Assembly: GCF_019236475.1 (NCBI RefSeq)
Contig: NZ_JAFAIX010000004.1
Span: 620,001 to 684,000 of the forward strand
Source: Chitinophaga sp.
Lineage (GTDB): Bacteria > Bacteroidota > Bacteroidia > Chitinophagales > Chitinophagaceae
Direction of reading: 5' to 3'
DNA length: 64,000 bases
In this document: piece by piece, positions 34,298 to 44,341 of the stretch
Numbering within the stretch: the first letter of the stretch is position 1
Layout: each line of letters begins with the position of its first letter
Notes under the pieces: generated by a model
Told to the model about the DNA's origin: nothing
Databases searched by the model: none
The model's input: only the letters and a program-made list of their open reading frames with translations
Made by a program: the position numbers and the translations under genes

Positions 34298-36766
34298 ATG
34301 AATTTAAGGAAAATGCTATTATTACTGCTATTAATAGCCCCAATGGCAGTAATCGGACAGTCCAAACCTGGTTACCGGACCCCTTCCCGATTGGCTGGGA
34401 AAAATAAAGATACTGCTACCATATCTCAGTTGCTTCAAAAAGCAGCGGCAGATTTAGACAAAGGGGGCGACCCTGAAAGAGTCCTATACTACATTCAACA
34501 GGCAGATACTTTGTCGCGCCAACTGGGTTATCAGAAAGGACAAGGGGAATGCGCCCTACTGATGGCTACATATCTACAACAACAGAACAAGCTTGCTGAG
34601 GGTATTTCCTTTCTTATAAAGGCGGAATCCATCTTCTCCCAAATGAAGGCCACAAAGGAACTGGTTCGAACGTATAACCTGAGAGGCATAATGGACACGA
34701 GTCTCCCTACAAGATCAGCCTACTATGAAAAAGCATTAGCCCTTTTGAATGCAACCGGCGACAAACTAGGTATTGCTACCATCTTACCAGATTACAGCGA
34801 GGTAAAAATGCTGCAAGCAGAATTACCTGCCGCGGAACAAATGCTTAAAGAAAGTATAAGACTGTTTACCGAATTGGGGGAGACACGTGTTCAATGGTCT
34901 TACGGACTTCTTGGCGCTGTACAGTGGCAACAAAAGGAGATGGTAGAAGCCCTGAAGAATGAACTTACAGCCATTAAGATTGGCGAACAGTACGCTGATA
35001 CGAGCATGCATATGGCTGAGATTTATAATTATGCGGCGCTGATTTACTTTAGAATGGGGAAGTTAGAAGAATCGACCCAGTACCTGTACAAGGCGCTCAA
35101 CACCGGTAAATATGCTCAGGATCCAATGCTAGTGGTTCAATTTAGATCTAACCTGGCCAATGTGCTGATTCGCCAAAACAGGCTTAAGGAGGCACTGGAT
35201 AATCTGAATATTTTGGAAAAATCTTATGGATCAACGTTACTGCTGAATCCAAAAATACAGATGTTGAGTCGATTTGTACGTTGCTATTCGGAGTTACATG
35301 ATTTTAAGAGTGCAGGTAGATACGCTGATCAACTCATGGAAATATCAGATTCGTTGAAACCCGACGAATACGACCAGATACCTATTTACACAGAGCTCAA
35401 TCGATTTTTACTAGCCAGTGGGCAGTATGATCGAGCAAAACGTTATGTGGACCAGCAAAGAATGGTGGCGGAGAAGTTTAAATTACCGGAGCATAAGATG
35501 CAATTTTACAATTACCGCTTCAGGATTGATTCTGCTAAGGGTGATTGGGCTTCCGCATTCCGGAATTTTCAATTATATACCATAGAGAAAGATGCTGCGT
35601 TAAACGAAAAGACGGTCAACCAGTTGAACCAACTCCATGTTCAGTTTGATACAGAGAAGAAGGATAAAGAGATAGAATTGCAGGAAAAAAATATCAAAAT
35701 CCTGGTTCAGCAGGCAGCCCTACAAAAAGCACAATCAGATAAAAGTGCGCAAGACCTAGCATTAAATCGGCAAACACTGCTGCTTAAACAAAAAGACCTA
35801 CAAAACGAAAAGCAACAAGTCGATCTACTAACAAAGAAATCTCAGTTGCAAAAAGCAACCAGTGATTTCCAAGGCCAGCAGTTGCTTATCAGGCAAAAAA
35901 ATATTGAACTGCTTAAACAAGAGAACAAAATTCAGGAATCGGAATTACAGCGGGCAGGGCTCCTTCGAAATATGATGATTGCTGGTGCAATTGGATTAGC
36001 CTTGATTCTGATATTAACCTACAGTAGGTACCGTATGAAGAAAAAGACTTCCGATAAATTGGCACTTCAAAGAGAAGAAATCAAGCAGAAAAATAATTCA
36101 CTGGAAGCGTTAATAGGAGAGAAGGATAAGTTGCTGATAGAGAAAGAATGGTTGGTAAAAGAGGTACATCATCGTGTGAAGAATAACCTGCAAATGGTTA
36201 TTAGTCTGCTGAATAGCCAATCGGCTTACCTTGCCAGTCAGGATGCCGTTGCAGCCATTAGGGAAAGTCAACGTCGGATGCATGCCATGTCTCTCATACA
36301 TCAACGGCTATACGAAAAAGATGAGTCTATCATTGACATGAAAAGTTATATCGAAGAGCTGGCAAGTTACCTCAAAGATAGTTTTGATTGCCCGAATGTG
36401 GAATTCGTACTTGATTTACAATCGTTGACACTGGATGTATCAAAGGCTATTCCACTAGGACTTATATTGAACGAGGCTATTACCAACTCATTGAAATATG
36501 CTTTCCCCGACTTCCTACCAGGGCATATTTTGATCACGTTGAAACATGTATTATCGGAGGTGGAGCTTATCATTGCCGATGATGGCGTGGGGATAGAAGC
36601 GAATCAAACCATTCATAGGAAATCATTAGGTATGAGCCTGCTGAAAGGACTTACTACACAAATAGGCGGTACCTATCAGATATATACGGAGAATGGCGTT
36701 GAGATAACCGTTCGGTTCTCTGCTGCTCAGATGAGCCATACGACCTCTCAGCATATGGTTGAATAA
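34298..36766 (+). CDS. Membrane histidine kinase with TPR-like N-terminus (HisKA_2)
   Basis: 822 residues from ATG 34298, which begins a signal peptide (MNLRKMLLLLLLIAPMAVIGQ). Residues 40-440 carry TPR-like repeats, 440-550 a coiled coil, and about 557-577 the membrane segment (MIAGAIGLALILILTYSRY). The cytoplasmic part has HisKA_2 (EVHHRVKNNLQMVISLLN, phospho-His near 625) and a HATPase (NEAITNSLKYAF, DDGVGI). The next gene encodes a response regulator with sigma54 activator, so this is a two-component pair. The periplasmic TPR domain is probably the sensor, perhaps of protein or peptide ligands. Confidence 0.9.
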   Translation: MNLRKMLLLLLLIAPMAVIGQSKPGYRTPSRLAGKNKDTATISQLLQKAAADLDKGGDPERVLYYIQQADTLSRQLGYQKGQGECALLMATYLQQQNKLAEGISFLIKAESIFSQMKATKELVRTYNLRGIMDTSLPTRSAYYEKALALLNATGDKLGIATILPDYSEVKMLQAELPAAEQMLKESIRLFTELGETRVQWSYGLLGAVQWQQKEMVEALKNELTAIKIGEQYADTSMHMAEIYNYAALIYFRMGKLEESTQYLYKALNTGKYAQDPMLVVQFRSNLANVLIRQNRLKEALDNLNILEKSYGSTLLLNPKIQMLSRFVRCYSELHDFKSAGRYADQLMEISDSLKPDEYDQIPIYTELNRFLLASGQYDRAKRYVDQQRMVAEKFKLPEHKMQFYNYRFRIDSAKGDWASAFRNFQLYTIEKDAALNEKTVNQLNQLHVQFDTEKKDKEIELQEKNIKILVQQAALQKAQSDKSAQDLALNRQTLLLKQKDLQNEKQQVDLLTKKSQLQKATSDFQGQQLLIRQKNIELLKQENKIQESELQRAGLLRNMMIAGAIGLALILILTYSRYRMKKKTSDKLALQREEIKQKNNSLEALIGEKDKLLIEKEWLVKEVHHRVKNNLQMVISLLNSQSAYLASQDAVAAIRESQRRMHAMSLIHQRLYEKDESIIDMKSYIEELASYLKDSFDCPNVEFVLDLQSLTLDVSKAIPLGLILNEAITNSLKYAFPDFLPGHILITLKHVLSEVELIIADDGVGIEANQTIHRKSLGMSLLKGLTTQIGGTYQIYTENGVEITVRFSAAQMSHTTSQHMVE

Positions 36767-36784
36767 TTATAACTGACAAACGCC

Positions 36785-38734
36785 ATGAAAAAGAAAGTAC
36801 TGATTGTAGAAGATGAGTTTGTAGTTGCGAACGATCTTGAGATCATGCTGGAAGCATCGGGATACGAAACAACCGGTATTGCGGCATCTGTTGCAATTGC
36901 GCTGGAGTTGATAGCAAAACATACTCCCGACTTGGTTTTATTGGATATTCAGCTCCAAGGGGAACTGACTGGAATTGATCTTGCCGATCAGTTGAGAAGT
37001 AGGAATATCCCCTTTATATATCTGTCGGCCAATTCAGATCAGCACACATTATTGAAGGCAAAGGCAACAGCACCCTACGGCTTTTTGGTTAAACCTATCA
37101 GGCCGAAAGACCTGCTAGTTACACTGGAGATAGCCAGTTACCGACATGAACACAGCCTCGAAGCTTTTTTATTCCGTAAGGATCGGCTGCGGCGGTCTTT
37201 GGTCATGTTGTTGCAGGAACAGCAGGACAAAGTTACGTTGTTGGTTCGGCTGGCGGAATCGCTCCAATTGGCGGTACCCTTTGAATTGCTTTGTTTCTCC
37301 TATAAAGGTTATGATGGAAAACATTATTTCCGAGGAGTGTACAGGAGTAGCTTCAGCGAATACCAGGAGATTGATAACAGTGGACTAAATATGATTGCTA
37401 CGAGAAGTAATATGGACGTGGAGAAGGCTTTGTCTGGCTATCCCGAACCATGCCTGTTACAGCAGTTGTCTGGATCCGCATATGATGCTTTGACGCAGCA
37501 GGACCCGCTTGTTGGATTACTGGATCGCTGTTACAATTTCCATTCGGTGATACGGGGAGACATACACGCACCTGGATTGGATCATTGCCGACTATATATC
37601 TTCAATAAAGCCTCGAATGGGTTTGATGACAGAGAGGTAGCTGTTTTGTCGGAGATGCAGGAGTTGATTGGCAGGTTAATGCTTGGGATGAACCAGCCAG
37701 GGAATAAAGTTTTGACGCATACGGAACCTAGTGGAAATCTCATTGCAAGGCCATTCATGGAAAAATTCATTGGGAAAAGTCATTCGATATCTCATTGCCT
37801 AGATTTAGTAGAACAGGTAGCACCGCTCAATACATCTGTATTGATTACAGGGGAGAGTGGTACTGGCAAAGAATTACTGGCGGAGGCAATTCATGAATTG
37901 TCGCAACGCAGCCGTCAGCCGTTTATTAAGATTAACTGTGCCGCATTGCCGTATTCCCTCATTGAATCGGAGTTGTTTGGTTATGAGAAAGGCGCCTTTA
38001 CTGGTGCAGTCAGTAACAGGATGGGCAAGTTTGAGGCTGCCAGTGGCGGAACGATATTCTTAGATGAAATAGGGGAGATGAGTATGGATGTGCAGGCAAA
38101 ATTGTTGCGCGTGCTCCAGGAGAAAAAGGTGCAAAGAGTGGGCAGTCATAAAATGATAGTTACAGATGTTCGTCTTATTGCTGCCACCAACCGAAACTTG
38201 GAGCAGGCGGTGGCGGAACATCGATTTCGATTGGATCTTTACTTTCGATTGAATGTATTCCCAATACATTTACCTCCTTTGAGACATAGAAAGGAGGATA
38301 TTCCACTACTGGCCGACTATCTTGGAAAAAAGATTGCGAAATCTATTGGCCGTGCGTATTACGGCATATCCTCCGAAATGTTGGAGGCGTTAGAACGATA
38401 TGATTGGCCTGGTAATGTGAGAGAGTTAGAAAACATCATGGAGCGAGCCCTCATTATGTCGGGTAATAATAAAGCAATGACTTTGCTACAACCGCTTTCC
38501 AGTATGAGGTTGCCCGTTGCAACCGATGATGCTACCTATAGCCATCCGGGTTCAATGGAGCAGTTTAAACAGCAACAGGAACGATCCGAGCGGGAATTAA
38601 TAACCTCCGTACTGCGAGTGTCAAAGGGAAGGATTCGTGGTGCAGGTGGCGCTGCGGAGCAGTTGAATATGAAGCCCACCACACTGGAGTCCAAACTCAT
38701 CCGCTTAGGTATTCGAAAGGAAGATTTCCAGTAG
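36785..38734 (+). CDS. NtrC-family response regulator (sigma54-dependent activator)
   Basis: 649 residues. A receiver domain ([13 protein letters not shown], phospho-acceptor Asp54 in VLLDIQLQ, Lys in FLVKPIRP) is followed by a variable region to about 325, then an AAA+ domain with Walker A GESGTGKE, the sigma54-contact loop GAFTGA, Walker [12 protein letters not shown] and [10 protein letters not shown]. The C-terminus has a Fis-type HTH ([22 protein letters not shown]). It activates sigma54 promoters on phosphorylation by the upstream kinase. Spacing is 18 bp. Confidence 0.93.
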   Translation: MKKKVLIVEDEFVVANDLEIMLEASGYETTGIAASVAIALELIAKHTPDLVLLDIQLQGELTGIDLADQLRSRNIPFIYLSANSDQHTLLKAKATAPYGFLVKPIRPKDLLVTLEIASYRHEHSLEAFLFRKDRLRRSLVMLLQEQQDKVTLLVRLAESLQLAVPFELLCFSYKGYDGKHYFRGVYRSSFSEYQEIDNSGLNMIATRSNMDVEKALSGYPEPCLLQQLSGSAYDALTQQDPLVGLLDRCYNFHSVIRGDIHAPGLDHCRLYIFNKASNGFDDREVAVLSEMQELIGRLMLGMNQPGNKVLTHTEPSGNLIARPFMEKFIGKSHSISHCLDLVEQVAPLNTSVLITGESGTGKELLAEAIHELSQRSRQPFIKINCAALPYSLIESELFGYEKGAFTGAVSNRMGKFEAASGGTIFLDEIGEMSMDVQAKLLRVLQEKKVQRVGSHKMIVTDVRLIAATNRNLEQAVAEHRFRLDLYFRLNVFPIHLPPLRHRKEDIPLLADYLGKKIAKSIGRAYYGISSEMLEALERYDWPGNVRELENIMERALIMSGNNKAMTLLQPLSSMRLPVATDDATYSHPGSMEQFKQQQERSERELITSVLRVSKGRIRGAGGAAEQLNMKPTTLESKLIRLGIRKEDFQ

Positions 38735-38737
38735 GGC

Positions 38738-38784
38738 CTACGAAAGTTCGTAGTTATTCTCTTGGAAACTCCGGATTTTCGGAG
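38738..38784. promoter_or_regulatory. Two inverted repeats after the response regulator
   Basis: CTACGAAAGTTCGTAG (38738-38753) is a 7-bp-arm palindrome with a 2-nt centre, and CTCCG/CGGAG (38769-38784) a smaller one. They lie 148-195 bp upstream of the AraC start codon, the distance of activator sites in sigma54 systems; or they are part of a termination structure. No GG-N10-GC promoter was found downstream. Confidence 0.4.
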
Positions 38785-38931
38785 AAATATAGGAAGATGC
38801 TGTTTGCCAGCTTTTAATTTTTCTGTTATAAATATTGGATTTTCAATCAGATGTATGCAATGGGCTACCGCTTTTCCGATAGCAGGAATTCCGGCATATA
38901 AATCGAAGAGCAGTATTTAAAGTCAATTAAA

Positions 38932-39894
38932 ATGACAGCATCATTGAAATACCCGCATTTTCAGACCCCATCATTCCAGGCGCCATTAATGAATGCAATT
39001 TATATGTGGCGACTTCAGCCTGATCTCGATATTCAAAAAGAATTGGTAGCTACCTACCTTGGACGGAATTGCGTATCAATCATTTTTGTGATGTCTGGTG
39101 GCGGCCGTTGTCAGCAACGAAATCAAGTATTACAGTTGGAAGCGTGTACAGTATATGTTGGATTTGGCGCTTGTTTCCATGATTTTGAATTGCCCCAGGA
39201 GTCGATCGGTCATTTTCTCCTAATTAATCTACAACACTCCCTCATTAGTTTTGACATCCTGACTTTCTTCTATGAAACCCTATTCGCAGGAGGTCCTCAG
39301 CGTTTTAACCTGGCGCCGGATATAGCGGAAGAGATTTATTGGGTAATGACGCGCATTCAAAATGATATCACCTCAAAAGACCAGTTCCGTCTTGATTTGG
39401 TACAGAAGTATCTATCCATTTTTTTAGTATATCTGAGATCGCATTCACAGCGTGAAAAAGTGGCGATATCTATGAGTAGAAGAGGAATGTTGGTACGAAG
39501 TTTCTTTTCTTTATTGGAGGAGAACTTTAAGGTAGCTAAAACTGTTGACTACTACGCTGGAAAGCTTTGTGTATCTGCGAAGCACTTGTCGAATGTGATA
39601 AAAACAGCATCGGGGATTCCTACTAGTTATCATATTAATCAGCGCATTGTTTTGGAAGCAAAGCGCATGGCGCAGGCCTCAGATGCGTGTTTGAAGGAAA
39701 TAGCGTATCATTTGGGATATGAGGATGTGTCTGCATTCAGTAAAATGTTCAAAAGAGTAAGTGGGGAGACATTTTCAGATTACAGGGGTAGTCTGGAAAT
39801 GGAACTTAGTAATATAACTACCAAACGAAGATCGGGAAATAATGACAACAATCCGGGAAGTATTGCCGTTTCGCGGTCTTCCGTTCCTAACTAG
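38932..39894 (+). CDS. AraC-family transcriptional regulator
   Basis: 320 residues. The N-terminal half is a sensory cupin-type domain (YMWRLQPDLDIQKE, VYVGFGACFHDFEL). The C-terminal half has two HTH motifs (YYAGKLCVSAKHLSNVIKTA and LKEIAYHLGYEDVSAFSKMF). It is probably expressed under the two-component system upstream (inference from order and spacing) and likely regulates the hydrolase that follows, whose promoter lies inside the end of this gene. Confidence 0.85.
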   Translation: MTASLKYPHFQTPSFQAPLMNAIYMWRLQPDLDIQKELVATYLGRNCVSIIFVMSGGGRCQQRNQVLQLEACTVYVGFGACFHDFELPQESIGHFLLINLQHSLISFDILTFFYETLFAGGPQRFNLAPDIAEEIYWVMTRIQNDITSKDQFRLDLVQKYLSIFLVYLRSHSQREKVAISMSRRGMLVRSFFSLLEENFKVAKTVDYYAGKLCVSAKHLSNVIKTASGIPTSYHINQRIVLEAKRMAQASDACLKEIAYHLGYEDVSAFSKMFKRVSGETFSDYRGSLEMELSNITTKRRSGNNDNNPGSIAVSRSSVPN

Positions 39895-39899
39895 CTTTG
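39869..39899 (+). promoter_or_regulatory. Promoter of the secreted hydrolase
   Basis: TTTC (39869-39872), 19 nt and TAGCTTTG (39892-39899) fit TTTG-N19-TAnnTTTG with one mismatch. The box overlaps the end of the AraC gene; the start codon ATG 39929 is 29 bp downstream. Confidence 0.7.
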
Positions 39900-39928
39900 T
39901 ATTGTTAATTCTTAAAAACCTTAATTAC

Positions 39929-40702
39929 ATGAAAAATTTATTCTTTAAAATCAAAATTGCTTTTACCCTTGCGTTATTTGCTGTGTTATTGGGATTCAAC
40001 ACGACTCAGGCACAACAAATCAAAAATGTAGTGTTAGTGCATGGTGCATTTGCTGATGGTTCCGGTTGGAGGGCATTGTATGATATCCTCATTAAGAAAG
40101 GCTATCATGTTACTGTTGTACAAAATCCATTGAGCTCATTAGAAGATGATGTTGCTGCTACAAAGGTGGCATTGGATAACCAGGATGGCCCCGTGGTACT
40201 AGTAGGTCACTCTTGGGGTGGTGTTGTTATCACGGAAGCGGGCAATCATCCGAAAGTTGCGGCCCTCGTGTATGTATCAGCTTTCCAACCAGACAATGGA
40301 GAAACTGCATTGCAATGGTTCCAGACTGCGAAGCCAGCACCAGAAAATGGCGTGCTGCCTCCTGATTCCAAAGGCTTCGTATACTATGATAAAGAGAAGT
40401 ATCATGCAGGCTTTTGTGCTGATATCCCGAAAGACCTAGCGGCATTCATGTATAGTTCCCAGGGTGCATTTGCTGGTAAGTGTTTCGTTACACCTGTTAC
40501 GCATGCTGCTTGGAGAGATAAGCCCACCTTCGCCTGTATTGCTACAGAAGATAAAACTATTACGCCAGAAATACAACGCGCCATGTACAAACGCTCCAAT
40601 ACCAAGACAACCGATGTGAAAGGGAGCCATGTGATTTTTATGTCGCAACCACTGGCAGTAGCGAAAGTGATTGAAGAAGCATCAAAAGTAACTGTTAAAT
40701 AA
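39929..40702 (+). CDS. Secreted alpha/beta hydrolase
   Basis: 257 residues from ATG 39929 (MKNLFFKIKIAFTLAL), the first start with a signal peptide; ORF start 39842 overlaps the AraC gene and is unlikely. Hydrolase marks are VLVHGAFADGSGW, the nucleophile elbow VVLVGHSWGGVVIT and a late His in VKGSHVIFM. It resembles esterase-like enzymes active on small esters, but the substrate is not known. A terminator follows the stop. Confidence 0.88.
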   Translation: MKNLFFKIKIAFTLALFAVLLGFNTTQAQQIKNVVLVHGAFADGSGWRALYDILIKKGYHVTVVQNPLSSLEDDVAATKVALDNQDGPVVLVGHSWGGVVITEAGNHPKVAALVYVSAFQPDNGETALQWFQTAKPAPENGVLPPDSKGFVYYDKEKYHAGFCADIPKDLAAFMYSSQGAFAGKCFVTPVTHAAWRDKPTFACIATEDKTITPEIQRAMYKRSNTKTTDVKGSHVIFMSQPLAVAKVIEEASKVTVK

Positions 40703-40720
40703 GTGTGCTGAAATATAATG

Positions 40721-40762
40721 TGGTGGCAGCGGGAGACACGGTCGCTCTCTGCCACCATTTTT
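40721..40762 (+). terminator. Intrinsic terminator of the hydrolase gene
   Basis: TGGTGGCAG (40721-40729) pairs with CTGCCACCA (40749-40757), with further inner pairing, then T5. The tail TTTTTATTCTTTTTAGT resembles those of other terminators in this window. Confidence 0.8.
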
Positions 40763-41066
40763 TATTCTTTTTAGTGATTTGACGAATTCCTCTACTGTAT
40801 TCTTTAAATGATTCAGCTTTGAATCATAAAATATCATAAGGAAAACGGGTGCCGTCAAGCCGCACTGGTGGAAGTTTTTTCATTATTAGATTTTAAAAAA
40901 AGATTCTAAATATTTTTCCCTCCTTTGATTTTTATATCAAAATAAAAACCTAGATTTAAATCCTCGTTAAACGCAATACTCAAAATAATCATTACCATTT
41001 ATGTTCCCTTAGAATTGTTTGTATCCATAATTCCATCTATAACTACACAAAACAAACTTTCCCTCA
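40763..41066. promoter_or_regulatory. Intergenic region upstream of the lodA-like gene with inverted repeats
   Basis: No gene. It holds ATGATTCA/TGAATCAT (40808-40827, 4-nt loop) and TTTGAT/ATCAAA (40924-40941), and an AT-rich TTAGA/TCTAA repeat near 40884. These could be operator sites for the lodAB pair. No consensus promoter was found. Confidence 0.35.
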
Positions 41067-43127
41067 ATGAAATTATCACTACATCCATCTGTAGGCGTTG
41101 CTCGTTTGGGCAATAGTCCTGACCAGATCTGTCTATCCCCCCAAACCATTGGTGGGCTTCCATTCGATGCCGACGAGCACGGGAATCAATTAGGCCCTGT
41201 CAAACACTTTAAAGATGCTACCGGCCGGATAAAGCGTCAGGGACAGGTTTTCAAAATCTACGATGAAAATGGCGTAGAGATTACCTATGATAACCCCAAT
41301 GTAGAATCCATCACCTGGGAAGTGCATCTTGCCAATAAGAAAGCGGCGTGGTATCAATACTCCGAGCTGAAAGGCAACCTGATGTACCCTAATAACAGTT
41401 ACAAAGAGTGGGGGGTACCTTGGCGTAATCCTGATGTTGTTGGAGAGAAGGAGCGGCAAACGCTTATTGTAGACCCAGGACCAAGAAGGATCACTGGTCC
41501 AAACCAGAAAATTTCTTTTACAAAAGAAGATGTGCAACGGGATTATCCTGCGCAATTTCCTCCGGCTGATGTAAAATATGGTACGGCTGTAAAAACACTG
41601 GGTGACTTGCTCACGGATGACAAAGGGAGACTTGTAGTGCTGGGCGGCTTAGGCAATGCCGGTGGCGATTTGCCTCTGACAAGCTATGGCGGCTCCAGTA
41701 CCTGGCATGATGATATTTCGGATGGCCCTGTATCCTGCTTAGTTAAGTTTAAGAATGAATCGACGATTTGGGCCTTGAAAGCCTGGGTAATCATTGGATC
41801 GCCTGACTTTGCGCCGGAAATTGTAAATATCTCTACCCTCAGTGATACGATGTTTGATGTAGGGGTACGTAATTTCAATATGGTACCCGATATGCGCAAA
41901 AAAATAGGGGAAGGGGAAGAGGAAAAGGAAATTTGGAATGAAGATTATGAGGCTAGTTTCAAACACGATATTCTACCTATCATTGACCGTATCAGTAGGT
42001 ATCAATGGGTGGCCAATGTTCCATCGATGATGGCCTTCTGCTCCTTTCAATTTGACTATGGAGACAATTCGCCTGCCAATAGGAATAACAGAGAGCAATA
42101 TTTCTCTTACTTCCGCAGGCCTGATGGTGTACCGCCGCTCGACCCTCCTGAAGATCAACCACAGCAGCAACTCTGGAAATTGAATGGCGACGACTATTTT
42201 CCAGGGATGCCACTGAATGCCGGCAGCAACCCGGTAAGCGAAGTCAATATCGTAAAATTCCTGGCACTGGATGAAACGCAATATTTCCTCATGGGACAAT
42301 GGGCCAAAGGGAAGTTTCATAGGGAGAAAGAACAGGCGTCTAACCCTATAAGCCCAGTGGATGCTGCCAGCGTAGGTAATTGCGTAGGACTTCCCATGTG
42401 CCCCGGTATTGAAGTGACCTGGAGCATGCAGAACAAGAATGTTTACGAAGCTCCTTACGTTATCAGGGCTCGCCAAAGAAATTATTTTGAAACGGGACTC
42501 TCTCCTGAAAGAGATGAATGCGTTGGTGGCGGTTGTGAGCCAGGAGATCTTACCAAACGTATGGCTTGTCCATGGCAGGCGGATTTCTTCCAGTGTACTA
42601 TTCAGTATATCAATTTCACGATTCCTACTCAGAATAAGGATAATGGAAAACGGCTTCCACCAACCTATTATTCTTACTGGTGGCCACCTCAAAGCCCTTG
42701 GGATGTACTGACAGGTGAAATTACAGTTGAGGGCCAGGCAGCATCTGATATGCCAGCGGGAGTGCAGGTCAACTATCAACGAGGTATCAATAGCTTCGTA
42801 CAAATGGTAGAACATTGGTCTGCATTGGGTTTCATCAGAGATCAGAACGCCAGCCAGGAAGGATTCCCATACCTGGTTGAAACAGAAAGGGTGAATGAAT
42901 TATTTACTTTCCGGGATGTACCAGTAGGAGAAATCAGCGGGAATCCGAAGGATGATGAAGTCACCATACCAGTCTTCTTTATCGAGGAAAGTAAACCAGA
43001 AATTAAAAAGAAGAGTGCACGTGGAGCTGCACTGGTAGCCCATTTGGAAACACTGGCATTCAAACCGATTGCTGTGGCGGCCGAAGGCCTTCCTTTGCCT
43101 CGCTCTGGTAGCAGAAACAGATACTAA
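41067..43127 (+). CDS. LodA-type cysteine-tryptophylquinone amino-acid oxidase-like protein
   Basis: 686 residues. The start MKLSLHPSVGVARLGNSP is the LodA family hallmark, with a long middle part (SDGPVSCLVKF, PDMRKKIGEGEEEKE) and the C-terminal cofactor region. Candidate CTQ residues are Cys439 (GNCVGLPMCPGIE) and Trp503 (MACPWQADFF), 64 residues apart, close to Cys516 and Trp581 of LodA. LodA of Marinomonas is L-lysine 6-oxidase, producing antibacterial hydrogen peroxide; GoxA is glycine oxidase. The specificity here cannot be told. The next gene is the required LodB flavoprotein. No classical signal peptide is present, as in LodA. Confidence 0.88.
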   Translation: MKLSLHPSVGVARLGNSPDQICLSPQTIGGLPFDADEHGNQLGPVKHFKDATGRIKRQGQVFKIYDENGVEITYDNPNVESITWEVHLANKKAAWYQYSELKGNLMYPNNSYKEWGVPWRNPDVVGEKERQTLIVDPGPRRITGPNQKISFTKEDVQRDYPAQFPPADVKYGTAVKTLGDLLTDDKGRLVVLGGLGNAGGDLPLTSYGGSSTWHDDISDGPVSCLVKFKNESTIWALKAWVIIGSPDFAPEIVNISTLSDTMFDVGVRNFNMVPDMRKKIGEGEEEKEIWNEDYEASFKHDILPIIDRISRYQWVANVPSMMAFCSFQFDYGDNSPANRNNREQYFSYFRRPDGVPPLDPPEDQPQQQLWKLNGDDYFPGMPLNAGSNPVSEVNIVKFLALDETQYFLMGQWAKGKFHREKEQASNPISPVDAASVGNCVGLPMCPGIEVTWSMQNKNVYEAPYVIRARQRNYFETGLSPERDECVGGGCEPGDLTKRMACPWQADFFQCTIQYINFTIPTQNKDNGKRLPPTYYSYWWPPQSPWDVLTGEITVEGQAASDMPAGVQVNYQRGINSFVQMVEHWSALGFIRDQNASQEGFPYLVETERVNELFTFRDVPVGEISGNPKDDEVTIPVFFIEESKPEIKKKSARGAALVAHLETLAFKPIAVAAEGLPLPRSGSRNRY

Positions 43128-43131
43128 CAGT

Positions 43132-44277
43132 ATGCCGGTAAATATTCAAACAGATATCTTCATTGTAGGCGGCGGTCCAGCAGGGGCCGCCGCCGCTTTA
43201 TGCTTGCTGACACATACCTCCTGTAAGGTAGCAATAGCAGAAGCCAGCGCATTCGATAATCTTCGTGTAGGCGAACACGTTGATGCCAGCATGTTCCAAC
43301 TGCTGGAATACCTGGGTATTCCACGCGATGCCTTGGATGATGCAGGCATACAGGAAGGGTATAATAGTGAGGCAGCATGGGGGAGCGACCGTATTGTTTC
43401 GCGGCACAGCATCTATACCACAGAAGGCCGTAGCTACCAGTTGGACAGGCAACTGTTTGATCCCTTTCTGGCCGAGCAGGTGGCCACTCGCGGCGGACAG
43501 GCATTCCCACGTACTAAAGCATTGCAGTATCAGCAAAATGAGGAAGGCCATTGGACAATTCTCTTACAACACGAAACCCAAGGGCAATTTCAGGTGCATG
43601 CAAAATTCTTGATAGATGCTACCGGCCGCCAGGCCCAAGTTTGCAGGCATCTGGGTATTCCCGGAAAGCAATATGATCAGCTCACAGGTATTGGGGCCTA
43701 TCTCCAGTTCGATACAGCACATGTGCCCGAACAAAAAATACTACTGGAAACAACACCTGAAGGTTGGTGGTATTATGCCTCTTTGCCCGGAAATAGGCTA
43801 GCGGTAACATTCTTTACGGATAGTGATCTGATCAAAAAGCATCAATGGCATCACCCCGATAACTGGAATCGATTACTAGCAGCCACCAAGCATCTGGTAC
43901 CGCTAATACATGGCAGTCACGCCTATGGGAGACCCTGGGTGAAAAATGCTTTTACACAATTTACAGACACCGCATCCATCCCTAATTTCCTTGCCGTCGG
44001 AGATGCGGCACTGTCCTTCGACCCTATATCTTCCATGGGTCTCGGCTTTGCGATCAGCTCCGCTTGCCATGCGGCACTGGCTGCAAACTCGCAACTGCAA
44101 GGCGACTCATCAGGTATTACCCACTATCAGCATGATTTGCAGGAGCATTTCAGCAAGTATCTTCAACTAAGGGCATCCTTTTACAAAAAGGAGCAGCGAT
44201 GGATGGAATCACCCTTCTGGGAGAGAAGAATAAAAAGTATAACCGATACTGTTAGTGCAGACACGGATCATCGCTAA
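43132..44277 (+). CDS. LodB-type FAD-dependent oxidoreductase
   Basis: 381 residues from ATG 43132, five bases after the LodA stop; upstream in-frame ATG 43069 overlaps LodA and is not preferred. FAD binding is shown by IFIVGGGPAGAAAALC and VGDAALSFDPISSMG; it belongs to the tryptophan-halogenase-like group that includes LodB. LodB proteins act in posttranslational formation of the CTQ cofactor of LodA, so a coupled pair is strong support for both calls. A strong terminator follows. Confidence 0.88.
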   Translation: MPVNIQTDIFIVGGGPAGAAAALCLLTHTSCKVAIAEASAFDNLRVGEHVDASMFQLLEYLGIPRDALDDAGIQEGYNSEAAWGSDRIVSRHSIYTTEGRSYQLDRQLFDPFLAEQVATRGGQAFPRTKALQYQQNEEGHWTILLQHETQGQFQVHAKFLIDATGRQAQVCRHLGIPGKQYDQLTGIGAYLQFDTAHVPEQKILLETTPEGWWYYASLPGNRLAVTFFTDSDLIKKHQWHHPDNWNRLLAATKHLVPLIHGSHAYGRPWVKNAFTQFTDTASIPNFLAVGDAALSFDPISSMGLGFAISSACHAALAANSQLQGDSSGITHYQHDLQEHFSKYLQLRASFYKKEQRWMESPFWERRIKSITDTVSADTDHR

Positions 44278-44290
44278 CAAGAAAGTTTAA

Positions 44291-44341
44291 AAATAAAACT
44301 AATAAAGCCCACTGCTACAGTGGGCTTTATTAGTTTTATTT
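44291..44341. terminator. 24-bp perfect hairpin terminator
   Basis: The left arm 44291-44314 and right arm 44318-44341 are perfectly complementary with loop CTA. The stem has AAAGCCCACTG/CAGTGGGCTTT at the top and A/T-rich base pairs below, so it can terminate both the LodB transcript and the opposing operon. The right arm covers the stop codon of the small gene at 44336. Confidence 0.85.

Noticed and set aside
38785..38931. Possible sigma54 promoter before the AraC gene
   Set aside because: No GG-N10-GC spacing was found in this segment.
43069..43131. Upstream ATG of the LodB gene
   Set aside because: It would overlap the LodA gene by about 60 bp and add residues unlike a LodB start; ATG 43132 fits better.
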